Below, one piece after another: positions 10,739 to 25,386 of a DNA stretch of 64,000 nucleotides. Made by a program: the position numbers and the translations under genes. This stretch comes from Pithys albifrons albifrons. Taxonomy: Eukaryota > Chordata > Aves > Passeriformes > Thamnophilidae. Below the pieces are notes generated by a model. It was given only the letters and a program-made list of their open reading frames with translations. It had not been told where the DNA came from and did not search any database. Every line of letters starts with the position of its first letter. Position 1 is the stretch's first letter. The stretch is taken from NCBI RefSeq assembly GCF_047495875.1, contig NC_092497.1, positions 76,679,463-76,743,462 of the forward strand, read 5' to 3'.

Positions 10739-13700
10739 GTGTCCCCTGCCTAGTCCAGATAGACATCTTAGTTTTCCTCTAAACTAAAGCACAGAGGTGT
10801 AAGAGTATTTTATTTTACGCTTTGAAAAACAGGAAAAAAGAAAGCATATACATTTTGAAATGGGTACACAAAACAGTCTCCAAGCCAATGACCTAGTATG
10901 GATTAGTTGTTTAGTGGGAAGTTAACAGAATTCAATGCCTTTCCTTAACAAGCCTCAGAATAATTTTTTAAGTAACCTACAGCTAATGCCTGAGAAATAG
11001 TATGTAATGCTGTAGATAAGTATTTTTATGAAGCAATTGACATCAAAAGGTGCATTTCTTTTTGTTCTCTTCCATGTTTGCTTTTGTTTTCCTTAGGCTT
11101 TAATTGCAGCAGAGACTTTGTCTCTGTAGTTTGAGAAGGCAATGTAGTGTTGTGCAATGCAGCTGTGCTGCAATGAGAATCTTGACACTGAGTAGGAAGA
11201 AAGATGGATCCTGGAAACCAACACAGCCTTGCCTGCAGAGTGCTGCAAGCCATACAGTGCATGTGCCCAGGATATTCTTCTGCTATTTTCTTACCTCTCT
11301 TCTTCCCAGAGATGTAAAAGAAACATACACATCTCCTGAAATAAGATAAAGGCCTTTTATGTAGCCTTTTATGATCTAAGGAGGGATATAGATCCAAGGT
11401 ATTATCCTGAGCCCTCATCAATGTCATAGATTGTATGTATAAAAATGACTAAGTGGGCCCAGCCAGAGCAAGTGGGTTCTGAAGATGTTAATTGTAAGAG
11501 GGGCTTATCCTACATGTACAACTATGCAAGTCCATCTTTGCCATGATAATATCCAGTCATTTGAAGACAGATGGTTTATCTCACTTTTAGGTCTTCAATT
11601 TATTACTGTTCTCCCAGAGCTGCTTTCCTCCAACTTACTTTCATCAGAGAAATTTTAGGTCTGAATTTATTGTTCTAGTCTATGCTGTCCCTCCAATCCT
11701 ACAGACACAACCCATGTTATCCCCTCTACTGCTGGCTGCGCCCCAGCTCAGTGTAGTAGTGCAAACCAAGACCCAGTGACTTTGCTGTGTATCCCTTTCT
11801 GCACATTAGCTTTGTTGTTCTGTTGTCATTCTCTAGGTGATTCAGCAGACATTCATGGAGGAATTGTGATGACTTGTTTTCTTTTTCAAAAATCTAAAAA
11901 GGGCATCTACACATCACATCTTTCTAAGACATATCAGTTTCTGGCTAGGGTAGAAAACCATTCAAATTGTGATTACCTCTACAAAGGTACAAGAGTTTCA
12001 AAGGAAGGAATGAAAGAAAGAATGAATGAAAGAATGAGTCATAAGAACAAGACTCTTACAAGTTAAAATGCTTTTTCTGCAAGCTGATATCAACTGTAGA
12101 AAGACTTGGTGTGAATATTTTCAAGCTCATAAGTGATTCAATGGACCCGCAAAATGTTTTGCTGAAGAAAATCATCCTGGCAGCAAAACCCTGACTGAAT
12201 ATGTATATGGGTTCTATGTACCATATGCTTCTGTGTGGAGCCACAGTTCTTCATATGTGGCTTCAGCCAGTCACATAATTGAAGCCTGAGAACACATCCT
12301 TTTCTTCCGCAAGAGAATCTATTTAAAAAGCCCTGTAAGTGCATTTCACTATGGACTTTAGAGACAAAGAAGATAGAAAGCAAAGAGTCTGAAATTCTAC
12401 TTTGATCCCAATATTGTACCCAGAACTATGGCACAATAGTGTAGGTCAAGCAAAAATTGAACTCAAATATAACCAAGTCAAGAGAAAGCATAAAAAAATG
12501 ATCTGGTTTACAATCTAAACTGTCACAACACAAATCATGTTGCTTTCTTTTAAAAAGCTGTTGTTCTATAATTGCAATGTAACTGCTAATAGACTCTTTG
12601 AATCACAAAACAAGTAGGACAAATGAAAATTAATTTTTGTTACTACTGCTTGTGGTAAGTCTCCATGCTATTAATTTCATGTTATAATAGAATGTCCATG
12701 AACAAGTCAAGTATTATATGAATGCATGAGCTAAAGACTTTTGCAATCCATTTTTGTAGCTCTGCTTTGAGGCTGGGCCAAAGCAAAAAGTAACTTCACA
12801 GAGACTTGTTGAACAAATTGTCAATGGAAATTAAGATTGCAAACCATGTAAATTAAGTTAACATAATGTAAGGTTAATAATAAACTACAGTTTGGAGACA
12901 TTCATTATGGAAACTGAGTTGATGCAAAAGATAGAAGGCAAATTCTAGGGTAAATATGTTCTTAACTGCATTACAGAACACTTTTATACCTATAGGTTAA
13001 TTGTATTAGAGATATTTATCGAAATGTAATTCCCACTACCACCAGACTGCTGTACCCAGCTTCATGAAATCCCATCAGTATGTGTGCATTTAAATATAGA
13101 AGTATACTTTTTCATTCTTTTCCACTGTCAAAATTTTCATATATCTAACTTCTGTTACAGTGCCTTTTTTTACATGCAAAGGGTTATAGTGACATCATTT
13201 TCTTATCTGATGTATTATTGTAGTAATTTGTGCATAGACAGCAAAAATACATTTATTAGAAAATGGAGCTTTTTAAACAAAGGTGAGATCAAACAGTGCA
13301 CTTTCAGTGCAAAGTGTGCTTTTTTCCTTAAACTTATTTCAGCTGTATAGTTTCCCACAGAAATTTAAAATATGAGTGAAAAACAATTGTTTGCATACAT
13401 TTTGCAGGCACTGCTAAACCTTGTGTCCTGTTTTCACATACTGTCTCCGTTCTGCTGTCCCTTTAGAGTGCATAAGTGGGAGGTAATGGTGCAATTGGTT
13501 ACAGGTCAATAAGACTGTTGATGTGATATGTCTCCTGGTGACTTCAGAGGCTTAGCTGTTGTCCTCTGACCCAAAACTACAGTATTTTAGTTGCATCTAG
13601 TAGCTGTATCTACTCATTAGCCTAATACAATCTCTGATGTACAGCTCTCCCTTTTATTCCATAATAATAATTTTTGGTTCAAATCTGCAATATTCACGTT

Positions 13701-15045
13701 TTTGTCCATCTTGAAAAGCTAGCATTATATTGCATTTTTCCTCCATTCTTTCACAGAGACCTTTTGTCTATATCTTGAAGAATGCTTCATGATTGACTGG
13801 TGAAATTGCTTCTGCCCTTATTTTCTCAGATATGTTAATTTACTCTCTTTCTCCTCCATTTTCCCTTCTCTCCTTTCTCCCCACCTCTTTGGAAGACTTT
13901 CACAATTATTCCAATCATAGCTAAATTAAGTAAATGATATATGACTACCTTACACATCTTGCTTTATTGTTGCTTCACCTTCAAAATACAAAACACCATG
14001 CATGAAAGAAATCTTGTTTTTTATTTGACAACAAACTGGAAGAGAAGCATAAAATTAATAAAATCAATATAAGCAGAAAATCAATGATGGTTACTTGTTT
14101 CAAATTACTGATATTTCCCATGGGGGAAAAAATGGCATTGGAGGACTCCCTCATCAGCACTTCTCATCCACAAAGCCAGAATCCCGGTGCCTGCCTTTCC
14201 TTCACCTGAAATGCTATGAGCAGTTTGATGATCTGGTAGTATTTTGCTAATTCTCAAGGATGTGTCTTGGAATTTCTCTGAGGAATCATGTTATGCCCCA
14301 GGAGCATTTTGCAAATACATACTGAAGCAGTATCTCTGTTCCTAATGAAACAATATGTTCTGAAAACACAAGATGACCAGGTGTACCAACTTACCTTTGG
14401 TAGTGCAGGTGAGTGGACATTATGTAACCAAGCACTAGATGCTGCCTGTTCCTGCAATTAGATTTAATGCATCCTTATACTGGGTTATGCTGCATGTACA
14501 TGAATATTTACAAACTTTGTAAATACTTTGACAAAAACAATTATATCTGAGAGCCTGGAAGGGCATGGCTGCTCAGATCAACACTCCTGGGTCCAACAAG
14601 CAGTGAGGAGACACATTTGCAACAGGCAGACGACATTATTAGACATGTGACTACATTATTTCTAACCCTTTTTCATGCACTTCAGAATTCACATGCCGCA
14701 AGTTCTATGATGCCACACAATACTTGTTAGCTTGCTCAAACAGAAGCTGGTCAATCCTCCTTGATGCAAAGGCTGAGAGAAAACACAGGTTTACTGAGGC
14801 AGTGCCCAAGCATTCTGATATCAGGCCAGTGCTGCCTCTTGGGTGGATCTCTCAATTATTATCATATGATTTGTCAAAACAAATCAATGTTCCTTGATAT
14901 CTTAGTGCTTCCTTTTCTGCTTTTATATTTCTGTGCATCACAGAAAGAGGTAGAGAGCAACAACCCTGGAAGGTTTAAGGAAGGATGGAATATTACTACT
15001 GCTAGAAAGACAATCCAGGCTTAGGGAAAATATTTGAAACAAAGT
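10739..15045. other. AT-rich stretch without recognised gene
   Basis: No coding exon or transposon recognised. A short GAAT/GAAA-rich run lies near 12003-12037 and a pyrimidine-rich run at 13840-13890. The interval ends at the 3' tip of the CR1 beginning at 15046. Confidence 0.5.
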
Positions 15046-16560
15046 TAGAATCATAGAATCATAGAATCGATTGGGTTGGAAAAGACCTCCAAGATCATCG
15101 AGTCCAACCCTTCGTCCAACTCCAGTCCATTTACTAGATCATGGCACTCAGCGCTACGTCCAATCTGCGTTTAAATATCTCTAGGGATGGTGAATCCACC
15201 ACCTCTCTGGGCAGGCCATTCCAATGCCTGATTACTCTCTATGTAAAGAATTTTTTTCTGATCTCCAACTTAAATTTCCCCTGGCAGAGCTTAAGCCCAT
15301 GCCCCCTTGTCCTATTGCTGAGTGCTTGGGAGAAGAGACCAACCCCCACCTGGCCAGAACTTCCCTTCAGGTAGTTATAGACAGTGCTGAGGTCACCTCT
15401 GAGCCTCCTCTTCTCCAGGCTAAACAACCCCAGCTCCCTCAGCCTCTCCCCATAGGGCTTGTGCTCCAGTCCCTTCACCAGCCTTGTTGTTCTTCTCTGG
15501 ACTTGCTCCAGCACCTCAATATCTTTTCTGAACTGAGGGGCCCAGAACTGAACACAGTACTCAAGGTGTGGCCTCACCAATGCAGAGTACAGGGGAAGGA
15601 TCACTGCCCTGATCCTGCTGGCCACACTATTTTTGATATAGGACAGGATCCCATTGGCCTTCTTGGCCACCTGGGCACACTGTTGGCTCATGTTGAGCTT
15701 CCTGTCAATTAGTACCCCAAGGTCCCTTTCTGCCTGGCTGCTCTCCAGCCACTCTGTGCCCAGCCTGTAGCGCTGCAGGGAGTTGTTGTGGCCAAAGTGC
15801 AGGACCCGGCACTTGGCCTTATTGAACTTCATCCCATTGGAATCAGCCCATCTCTCAAGTCTATCCAGATCCCTCTGCAGAGCCCTCCTGCCTTCCAGCA
15901 GATCGACACTCCCTCCCAACTTGGTGTCATCAGCAAATTTGCTGATGATGGACTCAATCCCCTCATCTAAATCATCAATAAAGATGTTAATCAGGACTGG
16001 ACCCAACACAGACCCCTGGGGAACACCACTGGTGACCGGCCGCCAGCTGGATGCAGCTCCATTCACCAGCACTCTCTGGGCCCGACCCTCCAGCCAGCTC
16101 TTAATCCAGGAGAGGGTACACTTGTCCAGGCCATGGACTACCAGCTTTTCCAGGAGTATATTATGGGAGACAGTATCAAAGGCCTTGCTGAAGTCCAGAT
16201 TGACCACATCCACAGCCTTCCCCTCATCCACCAGGTTGGTCACCTGATTGTAGAAAGAGATCAGGTTGGTCAGACAGGACCTGCCCCTCCTAAACCCACG
16301 CTGGCTGGGTCTAATTCCTTGTCCACCCTGAAGGTGCTGTGTAATTGCTCTCAGGATGAACTGCTCCATAACCCTGCCAGGCACAGAGGTCAGGCTGACA
16401 GGCCTGTAGTTGCCAGGGTCCTGCTTGCAGCCCTTTTTGTGGATTGGGGTGACATTTGCCAACCTCCAATCATCTGGGACCTCCCCAGAGAGTCAGGACT
16501 GTTGGAAGATGATGGAGAGCGGTTTGGCAAGCTCTTCTGCCAGCTCCCTCATGCGATTGA
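15046..16560 (-). mobile_element. CR1 LINE, 5'-truncated, reverse transcriptase half of ORF2
   Basis: The 3' tip is the CR1 hallmark: tandem copies of an ATTCTATG-type octamer (reverse complement visible at 15048-15068). Reading leftward from 16492, an uninterrupted frame covers reverse transcriptase: [15 protein letters not shown], motif [20 protein letters not shown], and the catalytic FADD (about residue 176 of the 407-residue frame), then the thumb and C-terminal part. Only two nonsense changes are evident: a TGA near 16493 where the flanking coding sequence continues in frame upstream, and a TAG near 15236 after KKFFT, with the frame resuming behind it. The body breaks off about 16560, inside ORF2, the usual 5' truncation. 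It lacks the endonuclease and ORF1, so it cannot be autonomous. Plus-strand frames across it are shadows. Confidence 0.97.
15239..16492 (-). pseudogene. CR1 ORF2 reverse transcriptase remnant
   Basis: The open stretch within the CR1 above. It would encode the RT palm and fingers: [19 protein letters not shown] near the N end, DFSKAFD (motif A, residues 90-96), [12 protein letters not shown] (motif B, about 144-155) and FADD (motif C, 176-179), all with catalytic aspartates present. It has no ATG at the first position: the frame opens at a TTG leucine codon. A stop precedes it (TGA near 16493) and another ends it early. Its job in a complete element is target-primed reverse transcription of CR1 RNA. 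Here it is a remnant, notable only for being nearly unbroken. Confidence 0.9.
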
Positions 16561-19500
16561 AAATGCATTATGTAAGTAAGAAAGATAACTGGAAACATGA
16601 GGTTGAATAAACGTGCAGATTCTCTCATATCTAAATACGGAGTTTTTGGAGAGAATTTTCTCTCCTAGGCTATCTAGAGTTGGTGTTGAGAGAATAGAGA
16701 AGAGATGTGATGCTGTGTGGCTAGACAAGTGTTAATGTGGTGTGGGAGCTGAAAAATACAACTTCATTTCTAAAATTTGATGATGAGTTCATCAGTGAAT
16801 CAAGTTATGGAATTCTGTCTTTAAAATACAGCTTAAAATAAGCATGCAGTTTAAAAAAATATTGCAACCTAGGGCAAAGTACTAGGTTTAATTTATTTTA
16901 TTTTTTTTCTATTGTTATTGCTTTGTTTGTAGTTCGTTGTTGTTGTTGTTGTTATCTCTGCTATTTGATTATATTCTTATGTAATTCTGAACTGCTGGCA
17001 TATCGTTCTCCATGTTTGCAAACAGATGTGTACCCATACTGACCCAGAAATGCTGGCACAAGTCTGTGCTGCCTCAAGCTGTTTAGCTCAATGCTGTTTC
17101 TCTCCATGTTTTTACATGTTTCCACCACTCACATGTTGTAGTATTTCCACCTTATGATGCAAAATCCACCTAATGATGTAAAAAGTGAACTTCAAAGATG
17201 CCTTTTTTAAGCAGAGGTTTTTCTTTTCTCTCACTCCCTTGTCAACTCACATCCTGCTTTACTATTCAGAAAATATCAAGTCACATCCTAGATTATTCAC
17301 AGTCAGTAGTAGTACCCTGTGGAATCAGGACAAAGGAGCTATTTTTAATACTTCCAAGAAAAGTACCTCAGAACACAAGAAATTCACTTACTGCTAAGGT
17401 GCTACTTGAATAGCTTATGGATAAATCCTTTCTGACTTCTGTTTCATTAGAAGCTTAAGCAAACATTCAAACCCACCCATATATTCACACAAAAGATTCT
17501 TTCTGCAGAAGGTTTTCTTGTGAATAATAATTAAAATTATTATTTGTTGTCTATATCATACAGAGAATTTTGTAGCATACACCCACATACAGCATTTCTT
17601 AGAAAGAAGAGCCTATGGAGAAGACACAGTTGCCATAGCAACGTTTTTGTATTCTGAAATGTTATCATACTACATATTTTTCACCTTATGCTTTTGTAGA
17701 CTGCAAATGCCATGTCTCATCACTCAATATGTCAGTTAATCTCTCCAGATTCATTCAGGATTATTTTCTCTTTGTGATGGAATCCCTCAACATCAAATTA
17801 TGAGCTTTTCAACTGCTATTGTAAGTCAGACTATGTCTGCAAGTGTCAGAGGTTCAGAAGCCGGCTTCAGCTTCATTGTAAAGTCATTTGCCTTCAAATA
17901 TTGGTATTTTCTGCTTCTAGTGATAAGAGTTCAGAAATGTCCCTTCTGATTCTGAAATAAACTTCCAAATAAATTTAAGTATATCTCTGAACTTTCCTAT
18001 CTCAGCACATCTGTAAAGTAAAAAAGATAGAAGGGGTACTTGAAAGATTTAAATATATACTTAGGAGATTGCTATTTTAATATTCACTTAATAATCTGCT
18101 CTTACCACTAGAGCTTTATTGAGTTATTATGTTGATCAATGAATTTTTTTCCAGCAACTGTAATAAGCCTTCATTCTGTGTTAAGTTGTCTTTCTGAACA
18201 ACCTCTACAGCAGTGGTAGGCAGCACTGAACCTCACCATAAACAAATTATCGTACACTGGGAGGGCAAAAAGGAAGAGCAAAAGGAATAGCAGGGTTAAA
18301 GAAAATTAATAGCATAATTAAACAGTAGTGTGGAGTAGGTCTGTGCTCTGCAAAGGTTTTCTTTCATGACTGTTCTGTCTTGGGTCCAGCAACTGCACAG
18401 AATCTTGTGTTGCATGACCTTTTCTGATGGAACCAGGTGTTCTCCTGGCTTCTTCATCCATTAGAGGTGCAGCTGGCATTTACAGAATGGCGGTCTTGGG
18501 GTCAGTATGACTGTGTGTGTGGAAATGACATACTGACTGAGACTGTAGGTGTGTATCTCTCAGGTCACTGAGTGCAGAAGCCAGGAGCTTGTGTTTTCTT
18601 CCAAAGTTGTGCAGATGACCTTAAACACCAGAGGTGATGAGCTAAGACTGACATCACAGGAGCAGACTGCCAGCCATGATGCCAAAGAGTCAGCAATGTC
18701 CAGAAACAGACATCTTAAATTCCAGACCCTCCATTATCAGAAGCCCTTTGCCAAGGTTTCGGGAATATTCTCTTTTGTGCTACTTGTTAAATAACAGTTA
18801 AAGATATTGTAAATTTTGGGGGAGTGAAGGGAATTGAGAAAACTGGAATGAAATCATCAGTGCTCTCAAAGCATGATTTTCCCTTGAAAGTTGTTTCACT
18901 CCATGAGATGAAAGAAGTGAATGTTAATTTTGCTTATGCAGTCTTTTGATGATTCTCCACTTTAAAAAACTATTACTGTTTCATATCTGTAGTAATTCAA
19001 GTGCGAGAGCTTTCAAGAACAAGGCCATATGCCACACTTCCGGTCATGCTGCTGCCCCATATATATATGTTGTCAGAAGTAAACCATATCACTGCTATAA
19101 AAACTCAGATCAGTGATCATAGTCTGAAAGAAGTTACTATTCTATTTTGCAAAGAATTTGATTTGGAAAAAAAAAATCTCACTGTTAAGACCCCTGCAAA
19201 TAGCAGTCTTGTGGACCTGGCTTGCTATCTTTATGCATGAGGTTTAAATGGTTTTTTTTCATTATCTTCTTGTGCCAGTTTCTGTTGACTCGAGAAAATA
19301 GGCACTGAAGACTGTAGTCCAGTCTATGGATATAAACCAATTCTAAAAAAGCTTTGTGTTGCACAGAATTTCATCCACATGCAGACACAGTCAACCAAAA
19401 CTCTTCAAATTTGTTCATTTATTTTGAATATTCTCTTATAAAATGCTACAACCATTTTCATGACATCAAATAGAACAGAACCTGAAGATATTTCTAATAG

Positions 19501-20535
19501 TAAAGAGAGAAAGAATCAAAGGCAACTTTGGCTGTACACCTAAGAAATCACACACATTTTTGCATGCATCAGGTAGGACTTACCTGAGGAATTACAGTTC
19601 ATTTGATGTGTAGCAAAAACCTAGCATCTTGTCTTTTTCTGAAAACAAGTGAACAGCGGGCCTTTTCCACGTTATTTTACTACCCATATGGAGAATTTGT
19701 AAAGACATTGAGAAATATATAACATACTTTCCAGTAACATGTCAATGGTTAATACATTTCATCTTCAGTAAGACCAGGAAAATGTATGCCTGTCTACATT
19801 TCAAAAGATATTAAATGGAACACTGAATGATTTACAGTTATAAATGAATCTTTACTGCATTCCCTAGTTTTCATCATACAGATGGACAATAAGAATATTT
19901 TTTGACTAAGGTGAAATGTATAAACATGCATTTCTCTATTTATTAAAAGGAAATAAAAGAAAAATAAAAAAAATTATATAAGACAAGGCTGCCTACCTAA
20001 AACTCATGTGACTTTCTGATTAATCCTGCATAGTAATACAAATCAAAGGCAGTAAGAGGAATATGGAAAATCCTCAAAATATGGGCTCTTTTGAGTTTAT
20101 GGATTAGCTCAGGGAATTTTCCATTAACTCGTTCCATACTTCTTTGAGAATAAGACATTTACTACAGTAAATCTGTGATTTACAGAGAAGCATTGGAATG
20201 ATCCATGTCTTTCAAAAGCAGAGGAGACAAAGCAGGAAAGGAAAAAATGGCATATATTACTGTATAGAGAGAGAATTTGTGGTTAACAGAAAAGTAATGC
20301 AAGTATTTGTAGGCAAGGCAAGGCAAAGTTACAGTTTAAGCAATATATATAACAGATTGATCTAAGAGATGCACATACACAGATGCTACAGGATACAATT
20401 GTATTGTAGTGACACATAGGTACTCTGTCAGGTAAAATCATTAATAAAGAGTCCTTGGATTTATTTAAATTGGCTATGCAAAATCCAAATTGAGGATGAA
20501 AGAATAAGGTTATTTGCTTACATTCACACGTGATG
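16561..20535. other. AT-rich stretch without recognised gene
   Basis: No gene or clear transposon. A short (GTT)n run is at 16936-16954. Open frames are under 85 codons and lack motifs. Confidence 0.55.
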
Positions 20536-21345
20536 ATGATATAGAATGGTTGAAAGGGACCTTACAGGGCATCTAGTTCCAATCTGCCTGCCATGGGCAG
20601 GGACACCTTCCTCTATACCAGGCTGTTCAAACCCCATCCAGGCTTGAGCCTGAACACTTCCAGGGATGAGACATTCACAGCTTCTCTGGGCAACTTGTTC
20701 CAGTGCCTCATAGTAAACAATTTCTTCTTTTTAGCTAGTCTAAACTTAACCTCTTTCAGTTTAGTGACATTCACCCTTGTCCTATCCCCGCATGCCTTTG
20801 TAAGAAACCTCTCTCCAAATTTCCTGTAGGCACACTTTAAGTCCTGGGAGATGGCCAAAAGGTGTCCCCAGAGACTCCTCTTCTGCATATTGAACAAATC
20901 TCTCAGCTTTTCCTTATAGGAGAGGTGCTCCACTCATCTGATCATCTTCATGCCCTCTGCTGAACTTGATCCAGAAGGTCCATGTTCTTCTTATGTTGGG
21001 GACCCACACCTGGACAGAGTGTTGAGGTAGAGTCTCACCAGAGCCAAGTAATAGGTGAGAATCCCCTCCTCTGACCTGCTGATCACACTTTTGGCATAGC
21101 TCAGGATATAGGTATGATTTTGGGCCACAAATGCACATTGCCAGGTCATGCTGAGCTTCTTGTCCACCAGCACCCCAAGTCCTTCTCCTCAGGTCTGCTC
21201 TCAACTAATTTTCTGCCCAGCCTGTATTTGTGGTTAGGGATTGCCCTTACCCAGCTCAGGATCTTGCACTTGGCCTTATTGAACCTCATGAAGTTCACAC
21301 AGGTCTGCCTCTCAAGCCTATCAAAGTCCCCTCCAATGTGTCAAA
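20536..21345 (-). mobile_element. CR1 LINE 3' fragment, old copy
   Basis: The left end (20540-20640) is the CR1 3' region: TATAGAATGG, then the AAAGGGACCTTACAGGGCATC-like block, degraded by substitutions. To the right, the reverse strand reads decayed ORF2 C-terminal sequence (ERFLTKA..., KKLFTMRHWNKLPREAVN near 20700, and a WVPNIRRT stretch near 20990). Several stops and frame changes break it. It is 5'-truncated about 21345. More diverged than the CR1 at 15046. Confidence 0.9.
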
Positions 21346-22055
21346 AGTATATGCATCTGTATCATTGTTTATTAATTACTAGTTTTAAATTTTTCTGATT
21401 GGTCAACTGAACATAGGTCATATTTTAAACTTTTCTGCCAACAATTAATGTCTAGAACTTAAATTTTTAAATGACAGCTATAGCCTTGCTATTGCAAAAT
21501 AAATCTTTCACTTTAAGTCTTTCTCACTGTAGAGTAAAAGATGCATTAAGAACATCAAACTGGCAACCTAAAAACTATTTTCACTGCTGCAACTTGACAG
21601 CTGAAGTAGGAAGCACAGTTTGTACGCAGAAGAAGCTTCTAGAAACTTGCAGTAACGGGAAAATGACATAGGGTTAAATAAATATAATTTTCAAGAAAAC
21701 CTTGAATATTCTTTTCTCTGAAATCTTTACTAATTTCAAACCAAAAGCAATATTGCCATACTACTTCATGTATTACATCAGCCAACATGACAGATATGCA
21801 GGAAATATATTCAATAGCCTTCTGACAGTGTAGGACAGACATCTCTCTAGACAGATCAAGGGTTAACAATTGTCATCTAGGCTATTCAAAATGCAAAAAA
21901 GTTCTAATTAACAGATGAAGGCAGAGCATGATACAGCACACCTCACAAAGAGGAAAAGATCATACCTCAGCTTGCACACTATGCTTACTGAAGTATGTCA
22001 AACAAATGCTGTGTAAATTTTCTGGTCATTCATAAAAATGTTCAATCTTATCCAC
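21346..22055. other. Unassigned AT-rich stretch
   Basis: Nothing recognised between two CR1 fragments. Confidence 0.5.
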
Positions 22056-22140
22056 AGAATCACAGAATATACTAAGTTGAAAGGGACCCACAAGGGTCAT
22101 CGAGTCCAACTCCTAGCCCTACACAGGACCACTGTTTCAG
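22056..22140 (-). mobile_element. CR1 3' tip, short fragment
   Basis: About 85 bases matching the CR1 3' end on the reverse strand: CAGAATCACAGAATAT followed by the GGGACCCACAAGGGTCATCG block that precedes GAGTCCAACTCC. A very short 5'-truncated insertion, typical of CR1. Confidence 0.9.
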
Positions 22141-25082
22141 ACCAGAGTAATTTAAATTATAAAATTACTTTCTAGGTTAATTGTAAATCTGCTTCCCATG
22201 TAGTTAGCTTATTTGTTCTTACATAATTTACTATCAACAAAAGTTGCAGAATGATAATTTTTTTCCATCTAAGAAGGTTTGAATTTTTTCATCCTGAAAG
22301 AACCCAGTGTTCCAACAGCAGAAGGATGTAGTTTCAAATCTAGCCATTCAGATGCCATGTTCTGTCCATACCCATATACAGTAGGTAACTCTGCTACAGC
22401 ACTAAACAGATTGCTCTTATCCCTGTCTGACAGATCTGAAAAAGAGAATCAAAGTGTAGGAAAGTGATCAAGATGACTACTGAATATGATATAAATGTCT
22501 TAGCAGAAAGATAGATTCCTTCAGAAATTTCTCTTTCCAAATTCTAACAATGTTGCATAATGCTTTTGCTCAATGCTGTTTTTTACTACTGAAAGTACAG
22601 TGCTGTTAGCATCTTCTTAGTGCATTTCTATTTATAAAAATAGAGCTCATTTGTGTATTGATAGACAGTGTCTTAACAACAGGGAAATGTTTCCCCTAAG
22701 ATCAATGGTTAAGGTCATAGTGGTGACAGATTTCTGTAATCAAGATTCGTATGGCTATCTATATGGCCCAAAAATTAGTTAAAATTGCTATTTTTCACTG
22801 AATGTCTAACATAGAATTATCAAAAATGTAAACAAGCAAACCCATAGGCTACATTTTCAGAAGAAAAAATTACTATTCTACCATGTAGGAAAAAAGCTTC
22901 AAACTTTCCATCACAATCAGTATGGGGGTTTTTTTGAAAATATTTTGGAGTGTATTTTATATAATTACCACGTGGTCTGGTGAAAGCACAAGCCCATGAT
23001 TATTATTTTAACTTAAAGAAAATTTCTCCACTTTTTTAAGATCTATTTTTTACTATTTTTGATTATATCACCTGTGACGTTGCTCTGAAGATCAAAAAGG
23101 AAAACAAATATAAAAGTATGCAAGGAAAGTGGATGGACACACATACAAGTACAAAAAAAAAAGGAGTAAGACAAAAAACCGCTGTTGTAAAAAACAGAGA
23201 CTCAGAACTACACAAGCAATATGTTAATGTAATACGAAAAAGGAAACTATAATTGTGACATATATAGAACAGCCTAGAAACTGCACACTAAAATTGTTGG
23301 GGTTTTTTCCATATGGCATGTCTGCAGCCACCAGATGAAATCCCAGTTGATAACTCTGCAGGCTTATTACATAACAGGAACTGATTAGTTGATGAAAGCC
23401 AAGAAAAGATTAAACAGAGTTTTTCAGGGTCAAGCCATTTTACATCCATCCAAATCCGTTGTAATTTCAAATGCTTTCTTTGCAGATCTACAGCAGATAG
23501 CTATGGCTAAGCTTTAAACATGGTAAGGGATTAGACAAGTCAGCATCCTGCTATATCCAGGTCTTTACTTGAAGTACTCTCATATTTTCACTGAAATTAA
23601 AGTACCAAGAACTGTCATTTTGTAGCCAGTGAGTTTAATCAATTAAAAAGGAAATTTTTGTTATGAACTTACAACTCCCTAACTAGAAATTCATATGGAA
23701 TACCTTTTACTCTAATGGAAATTATAATGCTTTTACTAAAATTTCCAGTAGATGATACATATGTCTTCTTGATTCTGGTACTAAAATCCATGAAATAACA
23801 TTTGAATGTCTCAAAGGTAAAAAACTGTATCTATATAAACAAACCATAGAAGTGCAGTCATTGATGTAGACTACACAAAAGTGATATCTGTTCTCTGCAT
23901 ATGAAGCTGAGCAAAAAATGTTTCTTAGTGAGTCATATAGCCTGAAAAAACCTTCTGTTTCAAAGCAACTGAAAGTAACTAGGATTTTCTGAGCAGTTAC
24001 AACTGTAAAAAAAGCTAGAGAATGTCTTCATAACTTGGAAGCTATTCATATCATCATCTTTGTTCTCGTGAACTAATTCATATAAAGAGGACATAACACT
24101 GCTGATACAATAGTGTAAAATATATACATGTAAAATACAAGTGGGTGTACATATATATATGATATCTTTATACATATATATAGAAAAAATGGGTTTTCAA
24201 GGTTAGAGTTCTGATCATACAAACACATGACATATGTATATATAACATGAAACATCACAAATTGTTAAAAGTTGTAAATCCCATATGTGTATGTTTTCAA
24301 AAATCTGACTTTAAGAAACTAGTATTTAGCCCTTTATAATGTATTCCTTGGTTTATTATCTCCATTCTTATAGAGATCAGTAGAAAAGCTCTGTTCTCCC
24401 ACATGAATTATACACTTCAACCACAAGGTGTGAGAGATGTTCAAACCCTACAAAGAGTGCAGAATTGGGCCTTTGCTGTATCTGTTTGATGGCGCAAGGT
24501 GTGCCTGTGGAAATTTGACTAATTTCTGAAGTAACTTATAGTCATTCTTTTAGATATTCTATTAGGTAAAAAAAATCTTAGCAGTCCTGAGCTGGACTAT
24601 ATCCAAGCAAGGACCCGAAAGAAAAAGTGATACAAATCTCACTATCTATACTTTAGAATTTTTCCTCTTGAGATATGCCAGGCTCATATCTGTCTTTCTG
24701 GAAAGAGTATCTGACCAGAAGATAAGCTCTCTCTCTTCCATGGACATTCTACCTGACCAACATGCTTTTCACAGCCTCCCCTGAAGCATTACATGAAAAG
24801 CTTTCATTTGTAATAAAAATACAAATACTAAGCAATTGCCTAAGGAAATGTAAACTGATTCTTCTGTAGTTTCAGTAGAGCAGTTTTCAGGCATATATTG
24901 AAAGGTATGGAATGGGTCATTATAATGTTTCCAATGCATGTATGGCCATTATGACACTTCCAATGCATGTATTGAAATTTACTGTAGAAAGGGAACAATA
25001 TTCTTAGAAGGTGGCTCTAAGTTTCTCTTTTACTAATGTATGTACATACATTCAGATAACTTATTTTGAGAAAGAGGGGTGT
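22141..25082. other. AT-rich stretch without recognised gene
   Basis: No gene or transposon recognised. Short TA-rich runs lie near 24150-24245 and A-runs near 23150. Confidence 0.55.
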
Positions 25083-25095
25083 AGATAGACAGATG

Positions 25096-25159
<64 letters not shown>

Positions 25160-25160
25160 T
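25083..25160. repeat. (GATA)n microsatellite
   Basis: Near-perfect GATA tetranucleotide array, about 16-18 units, with two imperfect units at its left edge (GACA, GATG). Confidence 0.98.
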
Positions 25161-25222
25161 AGGATTGCATTTTATCTCCCCACTATTTAAAATTCTACTA
25201 CAAGTGCAATTTGCAGTAAAAT

Positions 25223-25386
<164 letters not shown>

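Noticed and set aside
15224..16579. Plus-strand frames of up to 162 codons
   Set aside because: Shadows of the reverse-strand CR1 reverse transcriptase.
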